Positions 34,881 through 46,735 of a DNA stretch of 64,000 nt are shown one piece after another. Where the stretch lies: contig CANMFP010000003.1 of the NCBI GenBank assembly GCA_947497265.1, positions 1-64,000 of the forward strand, written 5' to 3'. Origin of the DNA: an uncultured Isoptericola sp. (GTDB taxonomy: Bacteria > Actinomycetota > Actinomycetes > Actinomycetales > Cellulomonadaceae). Position numbers and translations under genes: made by a program. The first letter of the stretch is position 1. Each line of letters begins with the position of its first letter. The notes beneath the pieces are model-generated. The model made no database searches. It was not told the origin of the DNA and worked only from the letters and a program-made list of their open reading frames with translations.

Positions 34881-36422
34881 ATGACAGCGAGGTCGGGTGA
34901 CGCGCCACCCGGGACAGCAACCGGTACGGCACCCGCCGCCCGGCCGCGAGCCACCGGCGAGGATGCGACGCTCGCGCGCCTGGACGCCCTGCTGTCGGAT
35001 CTGAGCGCGGCGCAGGCCGAGATCAATGCTCTGGAGGGTCGGCGAGCCGCGCTGCTCGCCGACATCGCCGACCTGTCCGAGCACGCCGAGAGGGCTGTGC
35101 TCGACGCCGACGACCCGCACCTGCGGCGCACCTCATCCGCCCGACGACGCGAGCTCGCCCGGCGGGCGGTCGTCGCGGAGGTCGGGACCACGCTGCACCT
35201 GGGCGAGCACGCCGCCGCGAATCTGTGCGACCACGCGCAGACCCTGCGCCGCAAGGCTCCACGGTCGCTCGCCGCGCTCGCCGCCGGGCGGTGTTCCTGG
35301 GCGCACGCGGCCCGCGTGGCGCGCCACCTCGCCGATCTCGAGCCGGCCGACGCCCGACGCGTCGAGGCCTCGGTGGCCCCCGTCCTGGCCACGGGCACGC
35401 CCGCCCAGGTGGACGCCCGTGCACGGCGTGCCCGCGAGAACATCCATCCCGAGCCGGTCGAGGTCCGGGCCGCCAAGGCGTCAGAACATCGCGCGGTCTA
35501 CCTCGACGACGGCCGTGACGGCATGGCCTGGCTCACGGCGCACCTGCCGGCGACGCACGCGCACGCGGCGTACGACCGGCTGACCCGCACGGCGACGGCG
35601 CTCCACGCCGAGACCGACAGCCTGACCGTCTCGCAGGGTCGCGCGGACGCCCTGGCGGCCCTGCTGCTCGACGACGGCACCCTGGACCAGAGCGCGGTGC
35701 CCGCCCTGCCTGCCTCCGCAGCGCCGCGTCCTCCCGCCCAGGACCCGGCCCTCACGCGCCCTGTGCCGAGCATCGCGGCGATCGCGCGGAACATCCGCCC
35801 GCAGGTGGCGGTGACCGTGCCGGTCCTCACTCTGCTGGGCGTCTCCGACATCCCGGCAGACCTGGACGGTCACGTGCCCATCGCGCCGGACACGGCCCGT
35901 GAGCTCGCCGCTCTCGCTCCCTCGCTGCGGCGGGTGCTGACCCACCCCGAGTCGGGCATCCCGCTCTCCGTCGGTCGGGAGAGCTACACCGCCCCGTCGG
36001 CACTCAAGGCCGAGCTCGCACGGCGCGACGCCACCTGCCGCTTCCCGGGGTGCACCGTGCCCGCGGTCCGGTCCGACCTCGACCACTCCACGGCGTGGGC
36101 CGACGGCGGAACCACCGGCGCGGACAACCTGGCCCACCTGTGCCGCCACCACCACGTGCTCAAGCACCAGGCCGGCTGGACGGTGCGGCACAGACCGCCA
36201 CCCGGCAGTCGGCCCGGGACACCGGGCAGCAGTCCGACCACGCCCACACCTGCATCCGCTTCCGCATCCGCCCACAGCCTCGGCCTCAACGGGCACCTCG
36301 AGTGGACCTCGCCCACCGGCCGGCGCCACACGACCTGTCCGGACGGTGGCGTCGTCGCCACCCGGCACGGTTCGGTGCCGCGCGGAACCCTGCCCACCAC
36401 CGCAGACCTCCCGCCCTTCTGA
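34881..36422 (+). CDS. HNH endonuclease with DUF222 (13E12 family)
   Basis: A 513-residue protein. The N-terminal and middle part is DUF222 (helical, Ala/Arg-rich, with ARVARHLADLEPADARRVE), and the HNH nuclease is at ~385-425: CRFPGC, then SDLDHSTAWADGG and DNLAHLCRHHH, giving the zinc cysteines and catalytic histidines. This is the 13E12-repeat family, multicopy in mycobacteria and other actinobacteria, where some members are LexA-controlled. A near-consensus SOS box lies over its promoter. The natural substrate of the family is not known. Confidence 0.93.
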   Translation: MTARSGDAPPGTATGTAPAARPRATGEDATLARLDALLSDLSAAQAEINALEGRRAALLADIADLSEHAERAVLDADDPHLRRTSSARRRELARRAVVAEVGTTLHLGEHAAANLCDHAQTLRRKAPRSLAALAAGRCSWAHAARVARHLADLEPADARRVEASVAPVLATGTPAQVDARARRARENIHPEPVEVRAAKASEHRAVYLDDGRDGMAWLTAHLPATHAHAAYDRLTRTATALHAETDSLTVSQGRADALAALLLDDGTLDQSAVPALPASAAPRPPAQDPALTRPVPSIAAIARNIRPQVAVTVPVLTLLGVSDIPADLDGHVPIAPDTARELAALAPSLRRVLTHPESGIPLSVGRESYTAPSALKAELARRDATCRFPGCTVPAVRSDLDHSTAWADGGTTGADNLAHLCRHHHVLKHQAGWTVRHRPPPGSRPGTPGSSPTTPTPASASASAHSLGLNGHLEWTSPTGRRHTTCPDGGVVATRHGSVPRGTLPTTADLPPF

Positions 36423-36512
36423 CCGGGCACCGCGTTCCAGCTCACCGGGCGTCCCCGTGCTCCCTGCCCTCCGCGCTCCCGCCGCACCGCGCACATGCGT
36501 GACAATGGAGCG

Positions 36513-37559
36513 GTGACCACCTCCGCATCCGCCCCCCTGCGTCTCGGCACCCGCGGCAGCGCGCTGGCGACCACCCAGTCCGGGATCGTCGCGCGCCGGC
36601 TGGAGGAGCTCCTCGACCGCCCGGTCGAGCTCGTCCGCATCAAGACCGAGGGGGACGTCAAGACCGGTTCCCTCGCCTCCCTCGGCGGCACCGGTGTGTT
36701 CGTCACCGCGCTGCGCGACGCGCTCGGCACCGGGCGGTGCGACGTCGCCGTCCACTCGCTCAAGGACCTGCCGACCACGCCCGCGCCCGGCCTGACGTAC
36801 GTCACCCCGGAGCGCGAGGACCCGCGGGACGCCCTGTGCGCGCGCGACGGACGCACGCTCGACACGCTGCCGCGCAACGGTCGCGTCGGGACCGGCTCGC
36901 CGCGCCGCGCCGCGCAGCTCCAGGCCGCCCGGCCCGACCTGGAGATCGTCGACATCCGCGGCAACGTCGAGACCCGGCTCGCCCGCGCGCTGGGCCCCGA
37001 GCCCGACCTCGACGCCGTGGTGCTCGCCTTCGCCGGGCTCACCCGCCTGCACCGCACCGAGGTGGTCAGCGAGGTGCTCGACCCGCTCGTCGTCGCCCCC
37101 GCCCCGGGTCAGGGCGCGCTCGCCGTGGAGGCGCGCAGCGCCGACCTGGCGCCGGACGACGGCGTCGCTCCCGCGCTCGCCGAGGCCTTCGCCGCGCTCG
37201 ACCACCGCCCCACGCGGGTCGCGGTCACCGCCGAGCGCGGCGTCCTGGCCCGCCTCGAAGCCGGCTGCGCCGCACCGATCGGCGCCTGGGCGCGGCTGGA
37301 GGAGGGAGCGCTGGTGCTGTCCGCCGTCGTCGCCTCCCTCGACGGCACGGAGCAGCTCAAGCACACCGCCCGCGTCGAGATCTCCCCGACGACGGCGCTC
37401 GCCGCGGCCGACGAGGCCGCCTACGCTCTCGGCGTCCGTGTCGCCGAGCGCCTGCTGTCCGACGGCGCGGCCCGCCTCGCCCCGCTCTCACCCGCCGAGC
37501 CCGCCCCGCCGCAGCCCGCGCGGACCCCCACCGGGACGGACGACCCGGAGGGGGCGTGA
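36513..37559 (+). CDS. hemC: Hydroxymethylbilane synthase (porphobilinogen deaminase)
   Basis: A 348-residue enzyme that joins four porphobilinogens into hydroxymethylbilane. It shows LRLGTRGSALATTQSG at the N-terminus, VHSLKDLPT, GTGSPRRAAQL, DIRGNVETRL, and the cofactor-carrying cysteine in LEAGCAAPIGAW. I chose GTG 36513 because GACAAT ends exactly 6 bases upstream (leaderless pattern); ATG 36495 would add six residues. Its end overlaps hemD by 4 bases (GTGA). Confidence 0.95.
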   Translation: MTTSASAPLRLGTRGSALATTQSGIVARRLEELLDRPVELVRIKTEGDVKTGSLASLGGTGVFVTALRDALGTGRCDVAVHSLKDLPTTPAPGLTYVTPEREDPRDALCARDGRTLDTLPRNGRVGTGSPRRAAQLQAARPDLEIVDIRGNVETRLARALGPEPDLDAVVLAFAGLTRLHRTEVVSEVLDPLVVAPAPGQGALAVEARSADLAPDDGVAPALAEAFAALDHRPTRVAVTAERGVLARLEAGCAAPIGAWARLEEGALVLSAVVASLDGTEQLKHTARVEISPTTALAAADEAAYALGVRVAERLLSDGAARLAPLSPAEPAPPQPARTPTGTDDPEGA

Positions 37560-38317
37560 CCGACCTGACCGGGCGCTCCGTCCTGCTGCCCCGCTCCCCC
37601 GCACGCGCCGCCGGGCTGGCCGACCTCCTGCGCCGTCAGGGCGCCGCGGTGACGGTCGCCCCCGTGATCGAGCGAGCACCGGCCGACGACGGCGCGGCGC
37701 TCGCGACGGCGGTCGCCGACGTCGTCGCTGGCCGGTACGCCTGGGTCGTGATCACCAGCGTCAACGCCGTCGGCGCGCTCACGGCGGCGCAGGGCCACCC
37801 CCGGGGTGACGCCGGCGTGACGCTCGCCGACGCTCCCGTGCGGTGGGCCGCCGTCGGACCCGCCACGGTGCGCGCCCTGGCTGACGCCGGGATCATCACC
37901 GACCTCGTGCCCGACGACGAGGCATCGGCCGACGGCCTCGTGGCCGCCTTCCCGGCGGCGCCCGGCCCCGGTTCCCGGGTGCTGCTGCCCCTCGGGGACC
38001 TGGCGCGACCCACGCTGCGGGACGGGCTGACGGCCCTCGGGTGGACCCCGCACGTCGTCACCGCCTACCGCACCGTCCGCAGCGAGCTGCCCGCCGACGT
38101 CGCGGGTGCCCGCTATGACATCGTGGTCGTGACCTCCGGCTCCGTGGCCCGCGAGATCGCCCAGCAGCACGGCACCGGCACACCCGTGGTGGCGATCGGC
38201 CGGCCCAGCGCCGAGGCCGCGCGCGACGCCGGGCTGAGGGTCGCCGCCGTCGCCGACCACCCCACCGACGCGGCGCTCGCCGTCGCCGTCACCACCGCCT
38301 GCGAAGGAGAACCATGA
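37556..38317 (+). CDS. hemD: Uroporphyrinogen-III synthase
   Basis: A 253-residue two-lobed enzyme that closes hydroxymethylbilane into uroporphyrinogen III. The family is poorly conserved in sequence, but [48 protein letters not shown] and [11 protein letters not shown] are characteristic. It begins at the GTG in the hemC stop (GTGA) and ends with an ATGA overlap into hemB, so hemC-hemD-hemB-hemL form one tightly coupled unit. Confidence 0.93.
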   Translation: MTDLTGRSVLLPRSPARAAGLADLLRRQGAAVTVAPVIERAPADDGAALATAVADVVAGRYAWVVITSVNAVGALTAAQGHPRGDAGVTLADAPVRWAAVGPATVRALADAGIITDLVPDDEASADGLVAAFPAAPGPGSRVLLPLGDLARPTLRDGLTALGWTPHVVTAYRTVRSELPADVAGARYDIVVVTSGSVAREIAQQHGTGTPVVAIGRPSAEAARDAGLRVAAVADHPTDAALAVAVTTACEGEP

Positions 38318-39327
38318 GCACCTCGGGGATCGTCTACCGGCCACGACGGCTGCGCGCCACGCCCCGCGTGCGGCGCCTCGTCGCCGAGCACCGGCTGCAC
38401 GCGGCCGACCTGGTGCTGCCGCTCTTCGTCAAGGAGGGCATCACCGAGCCGGTGCCGATCAGCTCCATGCCCGGCCAGGTGCAGCACACCGAGGACACCC
38501 TGCGCGACGCCGTCGCGGCGGCCGCGCGGGCAGGGCTCGGCGGGGTGATGCTGTTCGGCATCCCGGCCGTGCGCGACGCCCGCGGCACCCAGGCGGAGGC
38601 GCCGGACGGCATCCTGCAGCGTGGCCTCCGGATCGCGCGCGAGGGGGTCGCCGCCGTCGAGCAGGACGGGCGGCCCGGCCCGGTCGTCATGGCGGACACC
38701 TGCCTGGACGAGTTCACCGACCACGGGCACTGCGGCGTGCTGACGGACGGTCCCGACGGCACGGCCGTGGTGGACAACGACGCGACGCTCGAGCGGTACG
38801 CGACGATGGCCGTCGCGCAGGCGAAGGCCGGCGCGGACGTCGTCTCGCCGTCGGGCATGATGGACGGCCAGGTCGCGGTGATCCGCGACGCGCTCGACGA
38901 CGCCGGGTTCGAGCACGTGGCGATCCTCGCCTACAGCGCCAAGTACGCCAGCCCGTTCTACGGGCCGTTCCGCGAGGCCGTCGACTCAGCGCTGCAGGGC
39001 GACCGGCGGACTTATCAGATGGACGCCGCCAACGCCCGCGAAGGGCTGCGCGAGGCGGACCTCGACCTCGCCGAGGGCGCCGACGTCGTCATGGTCAAGC
39101 CCGCCGGCTCCTACCTCGACGTGCTGCGCGGCGTCGCCGACCGGTCCGACGTGCCGGTGGCCGCCTACCAGGTGTCCGGCGAGTACGCGATGATCGAGGC
39201 CGCGGCCGCCAACGGCTGGATCGACCGACGAGCGTCCGTCCTGGAGTCGGTGCTGGGCATCAAGCGCGCCGGCGCGGACATCATCCTCACCTACTGGGCC
39301 CTGGAGATTGCGGAGTGGATCAAGTGA
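38314..39327 (+). CDS. hemB: Delta-aminolevulinic acid dehydratase (porphobilinogen synthase)
   Basis: A 337-residue TIM-barrel enzyme condensing two aminolevulinates to porphobilinogen. The two Schiff-base lysines lie in AYSAKYAS and [10 protein letters not shown]. The metal loop reads [14 protein letters not shown]: compared with the zinc form (C-x-C...C) the second cysteine is Asp, and compared with magnesium forms the outer cysteines are kept, so metal use is intermediate and uncertain. It overlaps hemD (ATGA) and hemL (GTGA). Confidence 0.96.
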   Translation: MSTSGIVYRPRRLRATPRVRRLVAEHRLHAADLVLPLFVKEGITEPVPISSMPGQVQHTEDTLRDAVAAAARAGLGGVMLFGIPAVRDARGTQAEAPDGILQRGLRIAREGVAAVEQDGRPGPVVMADTCLDEFTDHGHCGVLTDGPDGTAVVDNDATLERYATMAVAQAKAGADVVSPSGMMDGQVAVIRDALDDAGFEHVAILAYSAKYASPFYGPFREAVDSALQGDRRTYQMDAANAREGLREADLDLAEGADVVMVKPAGSYLDVLRGVADRSDVPVAAYQVSGEYAMIEAAAANGWIDRRASVLESVLGIKRAGADIILTYWALEIAEWIK

Positions 39328-40655
39328 CCGGAACCGACAACCACGAGGCATTCCTGCGCGCCCAGGCCGCGATCCCGGGCGGGGTGAACTCTCCGGTCCG
39401 GGCGTACGGCTCCGTCGGCGGCGACCCCCGCTTCCTCGCGAGCGCCCGCGGCGCGTACGTGACCGACGTCGCGGGACGCGAGTACGTGGACCTGGTGGGG
39501 TCGTGGGGCCCGGCGCTGCTGGGCCACGCCCACCCCGAGGTGGTCGCCGCCGTGCAGGAGGCCGCCGCTCACGGGCTGTCGTTCGGGGCGCCCACGGTCG
39601 CCGAGGTCGATCTCGCCGAGGAGGTCCGACGGCGGGTCCCGGCCGCCGAGCGGGTCCGCCTGGTCTCCACGGGGACCGAGGCGACGATGACGGCGATCCG
39701 CCTCGCCCGCGGCGTCACCGGGCGACCGCTCGTCATCAAGTTCGCCGGGTGCTACCACGGGCACGTCGACTCCCTGCTCGCCGAGGCCGGCTCCGGCGTC
39801 GCGACCCTGTCGATGCCCGGGTCCGCCGGGGTCACCGAGGCCTCCGCCGCCGAGACGCTCGTGCTGCCGTACAACGACCTGGACGCCGTCGAGGCGGCGT
39901 TCGCCGCGCACGGGGCGCGCATCGCCGCGGTGATCACGGAGGCCGCGCCCGCCAACATGGGCGTGGTGCCGCCGTCGGACGGGTTCAACGCCGGGCTGCG
40001 GCGGATCACCGCCGAGCACGGGGCGCTGCTCATCCTGGACGAGGTGCTGACCGGGTTCCGGGTGTCCGAGGCCGGGTACTGGGGCTTCGAGAACGCGGGC
40101 CGGGACGCCGGCGACGTCTGGACGCCGGACCTGTTCACCTTCGGCAAGGTCGTCGGTGGCGGGATGCCCGTGGCGGCGCTCGGCGGCCCGGCCGCGATCA
40201 TGGATCGGCTCGCGCCGACCGGCCCCGTCTACCAGGCAGGCACGCTGTCCGGGAACCCGGTGGCCGTGGCTGCGGGCCTGACCACGCTGCGCCTCGCCGA
40301 CGACGCCGTCTACGCCCGCGTGGCCGAGGTGGCCTCCGCCGTCTCCGGCGCCCTCGGCGATGCGCTGGACGCCGAGGGCGTCCCCCACCGGGTCCAGAGC
40401 GTCGGGTCGCTGTTCTCGGTGTTCTTCGGGGAGGCCGCCGCCCGCGACGGTGTGCGGAGCTTCGCGGACGCCCAGGGCCAGGACGTGTTCCGGCACAAGC
40501 CGTTCTTCCACGCGATGCTGGACGCCGGGGTCAACCTGCCGCCGTCCGTGTTCGAGGCCTGGTTCTGCTCGGCCACGCACGACGACGCCGCGGTGGAGCG
40601 GATCCTCGAGGCCCTGCCCGCGGGGGCGCGGGCGGCGGCAGCGGCGCGGCCCTAG
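39324..40655 (+). CDS. hemL: Glutamate-1-semialdehyde 2,1-aminomutase
   Basis: A 443-residue PLP enzyme converting glutamate-1-semialdehyde (from HemA) to aminolevulinate (for HemB). It shows [38 protein letters not shown], and the PLP lysine in [12 protein letters not shown] chose GTG 39324, which overlaps the hemB stop as GTGA and has GGAG 8 bases upstream; GTG 39315 is the alternative. It closes the haem operon. Confidence 0.95.
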   Translation: MTGTDNHEAFLRAQAAIPGGVNSPVRAYGSVGGDPRFLASARGAYVTDVAGREYVDLVGSWGPALLGHAHPEVVAAVQEAAAHGLSFGAPTVAEVDLAEEVRRRVPAAERVRLVSTGTEATMTAIRLARGVTGRPLVIKFAGCYHGHVDSLLAEAGSGVATLSMPGSAGVTEASAAETLVLPYNDLDAVEAAFAAHGARIAAVITEAAPANMGVVPPSDGFNAGLRRITAEHGALLILDEVLTGFRVSEAGYWGFENAGRDAGDVWTPDLFTFGKVVGGGMPVAALGGPAAIMDRLAPTGPVYQAGTLSGNPVAVAAGLTTLRLADDAVYARVAEVASAVSGALGDALDAEGVPHRVQSVGSLFSVFFGEAAARDGVRSFADAQGQDVFRHKPFFHAMLDAGVNLPPSVFEAWFCSATHDDAAVERILEALPAGARAAAAARP

Positions 40656-40747
40656 ACCGTCCCGGCGAGCGAGCGTCTGCCTTTCGGGGGCCGCTGATCT
40701 GCGGTTGAATGCCCGGGACACGCCCGGCATCCGGAAGGTGACCTCAG

Positions 40748-41230
40748 ATGAACAAGGCAGAGCTCGTGGCAGCCGTCGCGCGGCGCACGGACAGCAGCCC
40801 GGCCGACGCGCGCCGGCACGTCGACGCCGTGATCGAGTCCATCATCGAGGGCGTCTCGGCCGGTGAGCGCGTGTCGCTGATCGGCTTCGGCACGTTCGAC
40901 AGCACCGCGCGTGCTGCCCGGACCGCCCGCAACCCGCGCACCGGTGCCACGGTCGACGTGCCCGCCGCCGTCGTCCCCCGCTTCCGCGTCGGCGCGGGGT
41001 TCAAGGCGAAGGTCGCGGGGGCCGACGGCGCGAGGCCGGCCGGCAAGGCCGCTGCGGAGTCGCCGACCGGGACCACGAAGAAGAAGGCGGCTGCTCCGGC
41101 CGAGGAGCCGGCGACGCCCGCGAAGGACGGGTCGAAGGACGGCAAGAAGAAGTCGTCGAAGAAGGACAAGGGCTCGAAGAAGGACTCGAAGAAGAAGTCC
41201 AAGAAGGGCAAGAAGTCCAAGAAGAAGTGA
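40748..41230 (+). CDS. HU-family histone-like protein with lysine-rich tail
   Basis: A 160-residue protein. Residues 1-90 are an HU fold (MNKAELVAAVARRT, LIGFGTFDS, ARNPRTGATVDVPA), and residues ~95-160 are a Lys/Ala/Ser tail ending in KKSKKGKKSKKK, similar in plan to mycobacterial HupB and Streptomyces HupS. It compacts DNA, with the tail adding charge. A second, tail-less HU is encoded at 53242-53523. GGAAGG precedes the ATG by 8 bases. The gene stands alone between hemL and the copper operon. Confidence 0.92.
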   Translation: MNKAELVAAVARRTDSSPADARRHVDAVIESIIEGVSAGERVSLIGFGTFDSTARAARTARNPRTGATVDVPAAVVPRFRVGAGFKAKVAGADGARPAGKAAAESPTGTTKKKAAAPAEEPATPAKDGSKDGKKKSSKKDKGSKKDSKKKSKKGKKSKKK

Positions 41231-41279
41231 GGTGGCGCGCGTCAGCGTCGGCCGTCTCACCCCCCCCGTCCCCACCCTC

Positions 41280-41307
41280 TTGACAATGTACCCCCCAGGG
41301 GTATGTT
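41280..41307 (+). promoter_or_regulatory. csoR promoter with CsoR operator
   Basis: -35 TTGACA (41280-41285), 16-base spacer, -10 TATGTT (41302-41307), then 6 bases to the ATG. The spacer carries TACCCCCCAGGGGTA (41289-41303), the G-tract inverted repeat typical of CsoR operators. Copper should release CsoR and open the operon. Confidence 0.85.
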
Positions 41308-41313
41308 GGACCT

Positions 41314-41646
41314 ATGACCGAGACCGTAGAGCACGTCGACGCGTCAGCCGGCCCGCACGATGGTCCGCACGGCTACGCCTCCGACAAGGCCGCCTACCTC
41401 AAGCGCATGCGCCGCATCGAGGGCCAGGTCCGCGGTATCGCGCGCATGATCGACGAGGACGTCTACTGCATCGACATCCTCACGCAGGTCTCCGCCGTGA
41501 CGAAGGCCCTGCAGTCGGTCAGTCTCGCGCTGGTCGAGGACCACCTCGGCCACTGCGTCGTCGACGCGGCCCGCGAGTCCGACGATGCCGGCGCCGCCAA
41601 GATCAAGGAGGCGTCCGCAGCGATCGGCCGCCTCGTCCGCAGCTGA
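41314..41646 (+). CDS. csoR: Copper-sensing repressor
   Basis: A 110-residue all-helical CsoR/RcnR-family repressor. The Cu(I) ligands are Cys 52 (DVYCIDIL), His 77 and Cys 81 (DHLGHC), and KRMRRIEGQVRGIARM is the conserved first helix. It represses the csoR-copZ-copA unit from the operator in its own promoter and lets go when Cu(I) binds. The N-terminal ~25 residues are His/Asp-rich and variable. Confidence 0.95.
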   Translation: MTETVEHVDASAGPHDGPHGYASDKAAYLKRMRRIEGQVRGIARMIDEDVYCIDILTQVSAVTKALQSVSLALVEDHLGHCVVDAARESDDAGAAKIKEASAAIGRLVRS

Positions 41647-41675
41647 CCCACCCACCACCGACCGAGGGAGCACCC

Positions 41676-41996
41676 ATGAGCACCGTCACCACGCTGGGCG
41701 TCACCGGCATGACCTGCGGCAACTGTGTCGCGCACGTGACCAGCGAGCTCGAGTCCGTCGAGGGCGTCGAGCACGTGAGCATCGTGCTCGACAACGGCGG
41801 AGAGTCCGAGGCCACCGTGTTCTCCGACGAGCCGCTCGACGAGCGGGCCCTGCGGGGCGCCGTCGACGAGGCCGGTTACGAGGTCGCGTCGCTCACCGTG
41901 CAGCCGAACGCCCTGCGCGAGCAGCACGCCGAGCAGGCACCGAGCCGCCAGCAGGCCCACGACGCCGCCGCCCACCGCTTCGGCGCGAGCGAGTAG
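41676..41996 (+). CDS. copZ: Copper chaperone (heavy-metal-associated domain)
   Basis: A 106-residue protein with one HMA domain (residues 3-75), Cu(I)-binding MTCGNC (Cys 14 and 17), and a C-terminal ~30-residue Gln/His/Ala extension not seen in short CopZ proteins (~70 residues). It carries Cu(I) to the ATPase CopA encoded next. The start is ATG 41676 with GAGGGAG upstream, 29 bases after csoR. Confidence 0.93.
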   Translation: MSTVTTLGVTGMTCGNCVAHVTSELESVEGVEHVSIVLDNGGESEATVFSDEPLDERALRGAVDEAGYEVASLTVQPNALREQHAEQAPSRQQAHDAAAHRFGASE

Positions 41997-42165
41997 CGCC
42001 CCTCCCCCGCGGACCGCCTGCCGACCCACGGCACCGACGCACCGCCGTCGGACCGTGCAGGCACTCCGCGCCGCGCCGGCCGACGCCGGCGCCCCGACCC
42101 CGACGGCCGCCATCCCGGCCCGTCGCCGGTGACCTCCGCCGCACCGCACCATCCAGGAGTCACCC

Positions 42166-44610
<2,445 letters not shown>

Positions 44611-44625
44611 GCCGCCGCTCGAGCG

Positions 44626-44700
44626 CGTTGTGGGCGCGAATTCTGGCCCGTTTCACCCGCTTTGGGTGGATTTGGCGGCACAGAATTCGCGCCCACAACG
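44626..44700. terminator. 20-base perfect inverted repeat between convergent genes
   Basis: Arms at 44626-44645 and 44681-44700 (CGTTGTGGGCGCG then AATTCTG) pair perfectly, and with a 2-base bulge extend four more pairs. The 35-base loop holds a CACCC/GGGTG hairpin. It lies between the convergent copA and ABC permease genes and most likely ends both transcripts. Its AATTC core is AT-rich for this genome and could point to a repeat-family origin. Confidence 0.6.
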
Positions 44701-44709
44701 CTCGGGGGG

Positions 44710-45522
44710 TCAGCGGAAGCGGCGGCCCTCGTCACGGCGGTACGCCCACGCGGCCAGCGCGCCGAAGACGAGCGTCCAGCCGATGAGCACCGGCCAGGCC
44801 CACGGGTTGGCCTCGATGCCGGTGAGGGCCTCGACCATCAGGTCGCGGCCGGCGCGCGTGGGGGTCGCCTGCGAAAGGGTGTCCAGCCACGCGGGGAACA
44901 TCATCGGCGGCAGGAACAGTCCGCCCGCGAACGCCAGCGGGAACAGGATCACCTGCACGATCGGCAGCGCCGCCTTGGCCGTGAGCGAGTAGCCGATACC
45001 CATCCCCAGCAGGACGAACGGCACCGACGTCAGCAGGATCATCCCGATCCCGACCGCCAGCTCCGACGCGGTGACCGCGGCGTCCGTGAACAGCCAGGCC
45101 ACGACGATGAGCGGGACCAGGCCGAACAGCGCGAAGATCGCCCCGTTGCCCACCCGTGCCACCATGCGCGGCATCGGGCCGGCCGGCAGGGAGCGCACGA
45201 ACGGGTCGAACGGCAGCGCGCGGTCCTCGGCGACCCCGAGCCCGTACGTGAACAGGCTCGCGGAGCACACGCCGAACATGGCCAGCCCCGCCACCGCCAT
45301 CGTCGCGAACGCCGGGTTGCCCGCCACCTCGGCCTGGGGCACCACGAAGAACGCCATGGCCAGCGCCGGGAACAGCGCGTTGCCGATCACCGCCATCGGG
45401 ATCCGTACCGTCTCGAGGAACTGGAACCGCAGGTGCAGCCAGGCCAGGCGGGCCGGGCTCACGGTCTGCGCCGGGCCCGACGGCGGGGCGCCAGGTCGGG
45501 TGGTGGGGTGCGTGGTGGTCAT
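44710..45522 (-). CDS. ABC-2 type transporter permease
   Basis: A 270-residue permease with six predicted helices (for example IPMAVIGNALFPALAMAFFVV and VQVILFPLAFAGGLFLPPMMFP), typical of ABC-2 exporters. It is last in a four-gene overlapping operon; its ATG overlaps the ATPase stop (ATGA). It would export a drug, lipid or antimicrobial compound with the upstream ATPase; the substrate is unknown. Confidence 0.88.
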   Translation of the reverse strand: MTTTHPTTRPGAPPSGPAQTVSPARLAWLHLRFQFLETVRIPMAVIGNALFPALAMAFFVVPQAEVAGNPAFATMAVAGLAMFGVCSASLFTYGLGVAEDRALPFDPFVRSLPAGPMPRMVARVGNGAIFALFGLVPLIVVAWLFTDAAVTASELAVGIGMILLTSVPFVLLGMGIGYSLTAKAALPIVQVILFPLAFAGGLFLPPMMFPAWLDTLSQATPTRAGRDLMVEALTGIEANPWAWPVLIGWTLVFGALAAWAYRRDEGRRFR

Positions 45523-46439
45523 CGGGTCGCTCCTTCCAGGGGGGCCGGCACGGCGGTGTCGACCATCTCCGCGAACGCTTCCTCGAGGCTGGCGCCCCGG
45601 ATCTCGAGGTCGCGGAAGTCGACGTCGGCACGCACCAGGTCGCGGACGAGGGCGTCCGCGTCGGGGGTGAACAGCGACTGCCGGGTGCCGCCGTCGGACG
45701 ACGCCCCGTCGAACCGCTCGACGCGCACGACCCCCGGCCAGGCCGAGAGGTCGTCGGCGCAGGTGAGCACCACGCGTCGCAGCGAGACCTGCTGCAGGAT
45801 CGCCTCGAGCGAGTCGTCGGCGCGCACGACGCCGCGGTCGATGACCACGACGCGCTCGGCGAGCGCCTGGACCTCCTCGAGGTAGTGGCTGGTCAGCAGC
45901 ACCGTGCCACCGCCGGCGTGGTACCGGCGGATGGCGTCCCACAGCGCCTGGCGCGCGCTGACGTCGAGGCCCGTGGTGGGCTCGTCGAGCAGGACGACGC
46001 GCGGCCGCCCGACCAGCGACAGCGCGACGGCGAGCCGCCGCTTCTGCCCGCCGGACAGCGCCCCGGTCTGCTTGCGGGACATCTCGGTGAGGCTGAACTG
46101 GTCGAGCAGCTCACCGGTGGGCACGGGGTCCGGGAAGTGCCCGCCGACGAAGTCGACGACCTCCCCCACGCGCAGGGTCGCCGGCAGGCCGGTCTCCTGC
46201 GGGGTGATCCCCAGCCCGATCCGGCTCGCCGCGTCGCGCGGGTCTCCACCCAGGAGGCGGACGGTCCCGCGGTCGGGCCTGCGCTGCCCGCTGATCAGCG
46301 ACAGCAGCGTGGACTTGCCGGCGCCGTTGGGGCCGAGCAGCCCCACGAGCTCGCCGGGGCCGACGTCGAGGGAGACGTCGTCGAGCGCGACCACGTCCCC
46401 GAATCGGCGGGTGACGCCGTCGACGGTGATGACGGTCAT
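45519..46439 (-). CDS. ABC transporter ATP-binding protein
   Basis: A 306-residue ATPase with Walker A GPNGAGKSTLL, signature LSGGQKRRLAVALSL, Walker B VVLLDEPTTGLD and H-loop LLTSHYLEE. A ~90-residue C-terminal extension follows, as in DrrA/NatA-like exporters. It drives the downstream permease and overlaps both neighbours by 4 bases, making the operon tightly coupled. Confidence 0.94.
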   Translation of the reverse strand: MTVITVDGVTRRFGDVVALDDVSLDVGPGELVGLLGPNGAGKSTLLSLISGQRRPDRGTVRLLGGDPRDAASRIGLGITPQETGLPATLRVGEVVDFVGGHFPDPVPTGELLDQFSLTEMSRKQTGALSGGQKRRLAVALSLVGRPRVVLLDEPTTGLDVSARQALWDAIRRYHAGGGTVLLTSHYLEEVQALAERVVVIDRGVVRADDSLEAILQQVSLRRVVLTCADDLSAWPGVVRVERFDGASSDGGTRQSLFTPDADALVRDLVRADVDFRDLEIRGASLEEAFAEMVDTAVPAPLEGATR

Positions 46440-46735
46440 GATCCTGTTCCCTTCAGCAGTGCGGTGAGGGTGGTCGTGTAGTCCTCGAAGGCGCGGCGGC
46501 CTTCGGTGGTCAGTGCGAGATAGGTGACGGGCTTGCGGCCGGCGTGCCCCTTGACGACCCGGACGTAGCCGGCGTCCTCGAGCTTGCGCACGTGGGTCGA
46601 GAGGTTCCCCGCGGTCATGTCGAGGAGCTGTTGCAGCCGGGGGAAGACGATCTCGTCGTCCCGCGGCAGCGCCGCGAGGGTGGAGACGACCCGCAGGCGT
46701 GCGGGGGCGTGGATGACGGTGTCGAGCTCAGCCAT
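46436..46735 (-). CDS. Winged-helix transcriptional regulator
   Basis: A 99-residue winged-helix protein of the small ArsR/MarR-like group: IHAPARLRVVSTLAAL, TAGNLSTHVRKLEDAGYVRVVKGHAGRKPVTYLALT, then a short dimerization helix. Regulators of this type often control the ABC transporter encoded with them. It overlaps the ATPase start (ATGA) and the upstream membrane protein gene by 8 bases. A palindrome before the operon is a possible binding site. Confidence 0.88.
   Translation of the reverse strand: MAELDTVIHAPARLRVVSTLAALPRDDEIVFPRLQQLLDMTAGNLSTHVRKLEDAGYVRVVKGHAGRKPVTYLALTTEGRRAFEDYTTTLTALLKGTGS

Noticed and set aside
44626-44700. Inverted repeat as a miniature transposable element
   Set aside because: No target-site duplication flanks it and it sits exactly between convergent genes, so a terminator is more likely; kept only as a finding to check.
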